Below are positions 60,249-64,000 of a DNA stretch of 64,000 bases, one piece after another. This DNA is from Dethiosulfatibacter sp. (GTDB lineage: Bacteria > Bacillota_A > Clostridia > Tissierellales > Dethiosulfatibacteraceae), in NCBI GenBank assembly GCA_019084435.1, contig JAHRFV010000327.1, positions 1 to 64,000 on the forward strand, written 5' to 3'. A program made the position numbers and the translations under genes. A model generated the notes under the pieces. The model was not told the DNA's origin, did no database searches, and saw only the letters and a program-made list of their open reading frames with translations. The stretch's first letter is position 1. Every line of letters begins with the position of its first letter.

Positions 60249-61692
60249 TTCTATTGCATTAAATACAGAAGAATATGAAAAGAGTACTAATATAGATATT
60301 CGTAAAGAAAACAGTCAGTATTTTACACCTTTTTTAATTGGTAAATACATGACAAATATTATTACTCAAGGAAGTTCTAAAAAATCAATACGTGTATTAG
60401 AGCCATCAGGAGGAACTGGTAAGTTAGCAGCAACCTTTTTATTGGAATTAGCAAATCTTGATGTTGATAATATAATCATTGATATTTTTGAACTAGATGA
60501 AAACCTAATACCAATTTTAAAAAACAACTTATCTCTTGTTAAAAAGGTATTTAGAGAAAATGGAAAACAGATTCGCATCAATATAAAGTGCGAAAACTTT
60601 TTGAAGGTTATCATAAAAACTAAATATGACATTATTATTGGGAATCCACCATATAAAAAAGTAAGAAAAGATGCGCCCGAAGCTATTGCAAATATTAGCC
60701 TTGTTCATGGACAACCGAATGTATATGGTTTATTTTTAGGTAAGAGTATGAAGTTGTTGAATAAGAATGGACAACTTATATTTTTGGTTCCAAGAAGTTT
60801 TTTTAATGGAAAGTACTTTTGCCGAATAAGAGAATTGATGTATCAAAATTATTCATTAACATACATTCATAGCTTTGAATCTAGATCTAAAGTTATCAAT
60901 AATGAAATATTGCAAGAAATTGTTATTGTAAAGATTGAAAAAAGAGAAGTTGATAATGTAATGATTAATCATTCATTAGGTATTGATGATATTGAGACCA
61001 ACGCAAGTTTCGGTGTTGAAAGGGAACTTATTTGGGACAAGAATAGTTTGAAAATTAGATTACCAATAAATATTGGCGATGTAGATATAATCAGAAAGAT
61101 GAATAAATTAGAATATAAGCTATCTGATCTAAATTTATGTTTTAAGACGGGTCCTGTTGTTGATTTTCGTGTTAAAGAGTATATCAGTAAAGAGCAAATG
61201 CAGAGTAAATATTATCCTTTGATATGGTGCGCAAATTTTGGTTCAAGTTCAATAAAATGGCCTTTAGATTTTTCCAAGTATGCACAATACATCTCGGCGG
61301 ATATTCCTAGCTCGAACTTACTTTCTCGAGGGAGTTATCTAATTATTAAGAGATTTTCAAGTAAAGAAGAAAGTAAATGTTTAAAAATCAATGTTATAAA
61401 ACCTAATGATATTAAATTTGACAAATTTGGAATAGAAAATCACGTAAATTATTTAAAATTGGAAGAAGATGATGAGGTGTTTTTGAAAGGATTATTTTTA
61501 TTATTTAATTCCAGTTTATACAATAGATATTTTGCCATAATAAATGGAACCACACAAATTAATGTTACAGATTTAAATGAACTGCCTATAATTCAGAAGA
61601 GACTAATAAGAGAGATTGGAAATGCATCTGATGATAAAGACGTCTATAATAGTAAGGAATGCGATGAAATTGTGAGTAAATATGTAGATTGA
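60226..61692 (+). CDS. Eco57I/TaqI-type adenine-N6 DNA methyltransferase
   Basis: The 488-residue protein starts at GTG 60226 (AAGGAG upstream; an ATG two codons later is further from it). It has ENSQYFTPFLIGKYMTNII, SAM motif VLEPSGGTGKLAATFLLEL near 55, catalytic NPPY in IIIGNPPYKKVRKDA near 140, and a C-terminal target-recognition region (WCANFGSSSIKWPLDF...NGTTQINVTDLNELPII). No nuclease domain is fused. It could protect host DNA from a nearby nuclease. It overlaps the HEPN gene by 23 bp. Confidence 0.88.
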   Translation: MNMQSVYDSIALNTEEYEKSTNIDIRKENSQYFTPFLIGKYMTNIITQGSSKKSIRVLEPSGGTGKLAATFLLELANLDVDNIIIDIFELDENLIPILKNNLSLVKKVFRENGKQIRINIKCENFLKVIIKTKYDIIIGNPPYKKVRKDAPEAIANISLVHGQPNVYGLFLGKSMKLLNKNGQLIFLVPRSFFNGKYFCRIRELMYQNYSLTYIHSFESRSKVINNEILQEIVIVKIEKREVDNVMINHSLGIDDIETNASFGVERELIWDKNSLKIRLPINIGDVDIIRKMNKLEYKLSDLNLCFKTGPVVDFRVKEYISKEQMQSKYYPLIWCANFGSSSIKWPLDFSKYAQYISADIPSSNLLSRGSYLIIKRFSSKEESKCLKINVIKPNDIKFDKFGIENHVNYLKLEEDDEVFLKGLFLLFNSSLYNRYFAIINGTTQINVTDLNELPIIQKRLIREIGNASDDKDVYNSKECDEIVSKYVD

Positions 61693-61741
61693 AAATAAAA
61701 CTATTTAAATGTTAGCAAGATTTGATAGAGAGGTGAAGAGG

Positions 61742-62728
61742 ATGGCTGCAAATTCAAAACTAAAACTAAAACCACTATATATTATGAAAATATTACTGGA
61801 AAAAAGTGATGAAAACCATCCTTTAACTGTCAATGATATCATTAGTGAGTTGGCCTTTTATGATATTCCGGCAGAGCGCAAATCCGTTTATACGGATATT
61901 GATCTGTTGGAATCATTTGGTTTGGATGTTATTTGTGAAAAAGGTAGGTCAAATAAATACTTTATAGGTGAACGTAAATTTGAATTACCAGAGTTAAAGT
62001 TGTTAGTTGACGTAGTGCAGTCATCAAAGTTTATCACGCATAAAAAGAGCAAGGAACTGATAAAGAAAATTGAAAAGTTGACTAGCGTGCATGAAGCAAA
62101 AGACTTACACCGCCATGTGATCGTAAGTGATCGTGTTAAAACGATGAATGAGAGCATCTATTATAATGTAGATGCAATCCACCAAGCTATTCAGCTATGT
62201 AGGAAGGTGAAATTTAAGTATTTTGATTATACTGTGGACAAGCAACTAAAGTTTAGGCAAAATGGTGAGTTCTACTGTGTAGATCCTTATGCATTAACTT
62301 ATGCAGATGAGAATTATTATCTAATTGCTTATCATGAAAAATATAATGATATCAGTCATTTTCGGGTAGATCGTATGACTGAAATTGAAGTATCAAAAGA
62401 GAAGCAGCCTGAGATGAAAGAGTATAAAAATTTTAATGTGGCAAAATATTCAAAAAAAGTTTTTCAAATGTTCAGTGGTGAAATGCATCGAGTAGAGTTG
62501 GAGTTAGATAACTCTTTAATCAATGCTGTGATTGATAAGTTTGGAAAAGAAGTCAACATCTTTTATAAATCTGATGATTCGTTCAAAATCTCCATAGAAG
62601 TGGCTGCTACAGGCACGTTTTTTGGATGGCTCATTATGTTCGGTGATAAAGTAAAAATTGTTTCACCACAGACAATGTGTCATGAGTTTAAACAATACTT
62701 GTTAAGCGTAACAAGTTTATATGAGTAA
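61742..62728 (+). CDS. WYL-domain transcription regulator
   Basis: The 328-residue protein starts at ATG 61742 after GAGAGGTGAAGAGG. Residues 1-80 form a winged helix (LYIMKILLEKSDENHPLTVN, AERKSVYTDIDLLESFGLD). Residues about 150-225 are a WYL domain (VKFKYFDY..., DPYALTYADENYYLIAYHEK, HFRVDRM). The end is the WCX dimer region (FFGWLIMFGDKVKIVSP). WYL regulators (BrxR and relatives) repress defence loci and respond to nucleic acids or nucleotides. It could control the pPIWI-RE genes downstream or the island as a whole. Confidence 0.92.
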   Translation: MAANSKLKLKPLYIMKILLEKSDENHPLTVNDIISELAFYDIPAERKSVYTDIDLLESFGLDVICEKGRSNKYFIGERKFELPELKLLVDVVQSSKFITHKKSKELIKKIEKLTSVHEAKDLHRHVIVSDRVKTMNESIYYNVDAIHQAIQLCRKVKFKYFDYTVDKQLKFRQNGEFYCVDPYALTYADENYYLIAYHEKYNDISHFRVDRMTEIEVSKEKQPEMKEYKNFNVAKYSKKVFQMFSGEMHRVELELDNSLINAVIDKFGKEVNIFYKSDDSFKISIEVAATGTFFGWLIMFGDKVKIVSPQTMCHEFKQYLLSVTSLYE

Positions 62729-62732
62729 CGGT

Positions 62733-62764
62733 GAAAGCATTCTAAAGTGAGTGCTTTTTTTGTC
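62733..62764 (+). terminator. Terminator after the WYL gene
   Basis: AAAGCATTC and GAGTGCTTT pair (one mismatch) with a TAAAGT loop and are followed by seven Ts. It separates the WYL gene from the pPIWI-RE-type genes. Confidence 0.85.
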
Positions 62765-62778
62765 ACTATTTTATAAGG

Positions 62779-62820
62779 TGTCCATACAATAGGACATAAC
62801 ATTTGGTACAATTATAGTCG
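62779..62820 (+). promoter_or_regulatory. Candidate operator and promoter before the pPIWI-RE-type nuclease gene
   Basis: TGTCC (62779-62783) and GGACA (62792-62796) form an inverted repeat around 8 bp. TATAGT at about 62813 could be a -10, with TAGGAC as a weak -35 overlapping the right arm. A regulator such as the WYL protein could bind here. Promoter call is weak. Confidence 0.4.
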
Positions 62821-62849
62821 AATAATTTAACACAGAAGGGGGCATTGAA

Positions 62850-63959
62850 ATGACTGGAGATAAACACGAACTATTGATTAAATTATTAGCCGTATTGATT
62901 GATTGGAAAGGCAATATAAGAGTATTACCTGATGAAGCAGATACTGTTTTCAATCGATTTAGCAGCTATTTATTACATAACACTAAAGTGACACCACCTA
63001 GAAATCTAAGGGATGTTGTTCTTTGTCTGAAGAACTTTTCCGTTGAATCACTAGGTTTCTATTTGAGTGAAGATTTAAAGGGTCATTATATCTTAGATGA
63101 AGACGGACAACTTGATGTGGAAATAGAAAGATGGTATGAGTCTACACTACTTAAAGATGATGTGGATCAGGATTTGGTGAGACAGTTCTTGTTTGCGTGC
63201 AGAAATGAATACCAAAAGACTGAAAACCTTAAAATAGTAGAAATGTATTCTGAAGTTAGAGCCTTTATTAATCCGAAAAATTATTGTGTCACTTCAGATA
63301 AAATCATGCGTTTGATCAGCAAATACTCAAATGTTTCTGATGCGATTTTGATGTTAAAAGACTGGTATGAACCAGTTAGGTTTAAGTCAAAGAAAATAGC
63401 AGTATGTCCTGTATGTGGTAAGATTCTTTCAAATGCTTTATTGGATGAAAATAGATGTACAGAGATGTGCATGTATTATCGTGATAAATCATCAATTGCT
63501 CCAAAAGAGGCTCTATTAGATGAACGGTTAAAATACAAAAGCCTAAAACGAGGAATATATACCTTTACACTTATACCAGGTATATCAGAGATTCGTATGT
63601 ATGATCAGTTAGTTGCAATATATGGTGAACAACAGGTGAAGCTTTACCCTGGGATAGATAAATTTGATATCAGTGTTGAATCAACCGGTCGAAGAGTTTT
63701 TATTGATGTAAAGGATTTCGCATCGCCATATGACTTGGTGGAGACGTTAGTGAAAAATCAATCCTTTATTAAAATGGAAGGCACCGAGATAAATGATACT
63801 GTTATTTTAGTTATTCCAGAGCATAGAAAATTTTTATACCATGCAGGAGATTATAAATCTATTGTTAAAAGGAAAATAGCCAAGGTTTCCAGTAAAGTAT
63901 TGGTCTTGTATGAAAATGAATTGTATAGGAAAGTAGGTGAGATCTGCGATGAGTATTAA
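62850..63959 (+). CDS. pPIWI-RE-associated restriction endonuclease-like protein
   Basis: The 369-residue protein (GGGGG ribosome site) matches, from memory, the REase family that accompanies pPIWI-RE proteins: LLIKLLAVLIDWKGNIRVLPDEADTVFN-type start (key residues W, G, L, DEA), TPPRNLRDVVLCLK near 50, a Cys4 zinc site VCPVCGKILS...CTEMC near 188-210, then RGIYTFTLIPGISEIRMYDQ and the nuclease core DKFDISV...VFIDVKDFASPYDLVETL near 270-295 with D, D and K. It would be the DNA-cutting part of a prokaryotic Argonaute-like PIWI system. No homology search was possible. Confidence 0.72.
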   Translation: MTGDKHELLIKLLAVLIDWKGNIRVLPDEADTVFNRFSSYLLHNTKVTPPRNLRDVVLCLKNFSVESLGFYLSEDLKGHYILDEDGQLDVEIERWYESTLLKDDVDQDLVRQFLFACRNEYQKTENLKIVEMYSEVRAFINPKNYCVTSDKIMRLISKYSNVSDAILMLKDWYEPVRFKSKKIAVCPVCGKILSNALLDENRCTEMCMYYRDKSSIAPKEALLDERLKYKSLKRGIYTFTLIPGISEIRMYDQLVAIYGEQQVKLYPGIDKFDISVESTGRRVFIDVKDFASPYDLVETLVKNQSFIKMEGTEINDTVILVIPEHRKFLYHAGDYKSIVKRKIAKVSSKVLVLYENELYRKVGEICDEY

Positions 63960-64000
63960 TAAGAAATTTAAAAGCATGATAGAAGAAAATGGATTAAATA
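63949..64000 (+). CDS. Start of the next gene, cut by the window end (pPIWI-RE system candidate)
   Basis: ATG 63949 begins MSINKKFKSMIEENGLN and runs off the window. It overlaps the stop of the REase-like gene by 11 bp, so it belongs to the same operon. In pPIWI-RE systems the neighbours are a DinG-type helicase and the PIWI protein itself; too little is visible to say which this is. Confidence 0.55.
   Translation, partial: MSINKKFKSMIEENGLN

Noticed and set aside
1..64000. CRISPR array, tRNA or rRNA genes
   Set aside because: No regularly spaced repeats and no tRNA or rRNA-like conserved stretches were recognised on reading; small or divergent tRNAs could still be missed without a covariance search.

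Overview
The window comes from a low-GC Gram-positive bacterium, most likely a member of class Clostridia. Pointers are near-universal AGGAGG-type ribosome binding sites, GTG/TTG starts, large serine recombinases, a Firmicute-style HK97/SPP1-like siphovirus module, and an anaerobe-type CopZ-like Fe-S protein. No rRNA, tRNA or CRISPR array was seen.

Region 1 (1-641, + strand) is chromosomal flank. It holds the C-terminus of a heavy-metal (copper-type) P-type ATPase and then a small XRE-type regulator cut off after 34 codons by the end of the integrated element.

Region 2 (634-38357, nearly all - strand) is an almost complete tailed-phage genome read right to left. The order is a sigma-70 region 4 regulator, a replication/recombination module (DUF2800, DUF2815, family A polymerase, Rha-like protein, VapE-type primase/helicase, VRR-NUC, SNF2 helicase), an ArpU/DUF1492-like late regulator, HNH nuclease, small terminase, MetK plus a ParB-domain DNA methyltransferase, large terminase, portal, ClpP-like protease, capsid, connectors, tail genes with a -1 frameshift, tape measure, tail tip and fibre, holin, amidase, and two large serine recombinases at the attachment site. 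Two cargo loci interrupt it: a CopZ-like Fe-S gene with its own terminator between tail chaperone and tape measure, and a + strand XRE regulator cassette between the HNH and small terminase genes. Three small repeat families (hairpins, promoter-like boxes, GATAC boxes) recur in - strand gaps. The SNF2 gene carries a frameshift.

Region 3 (about 38.4-64.0 kb, all + strand, visibly more AT-rich) is a defence island. It contains a NACHT/STAND ATPase; a restriction-modification operon resembling lactococcal LlaI (control protein, two D12-class adenine methyltransferases, an unknown protein, an McrB-like AAA+ motor, an McrC-like nuclease with a HEPN-like tail); a separate protein with a HEPN-like motif; the right half of a type 1 BREX locus (N-terminally truncated PglX, PglZ, BrxL); a DUF262 + HEPN + Eco57I-type methyltransferase operon; a WYL regulator; and the first gene or genes of a probable pPIWI-RE system running off the right edge.

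The second half of the interrupted XRE gene is not in the window. Either the integrated element extends past 64 kb and carries the defence island as cargo, or the far attachment site was lost. The recognisable defence types (nucleotide-sensing ATPase, restriction-modification, BREX, HEPN ribonucleases, pPIWI-RE) all act against phages and plasmids. The BREX locus here looks non-functional on its own because brxA, brxB, brxC and the start of pglX are missing.
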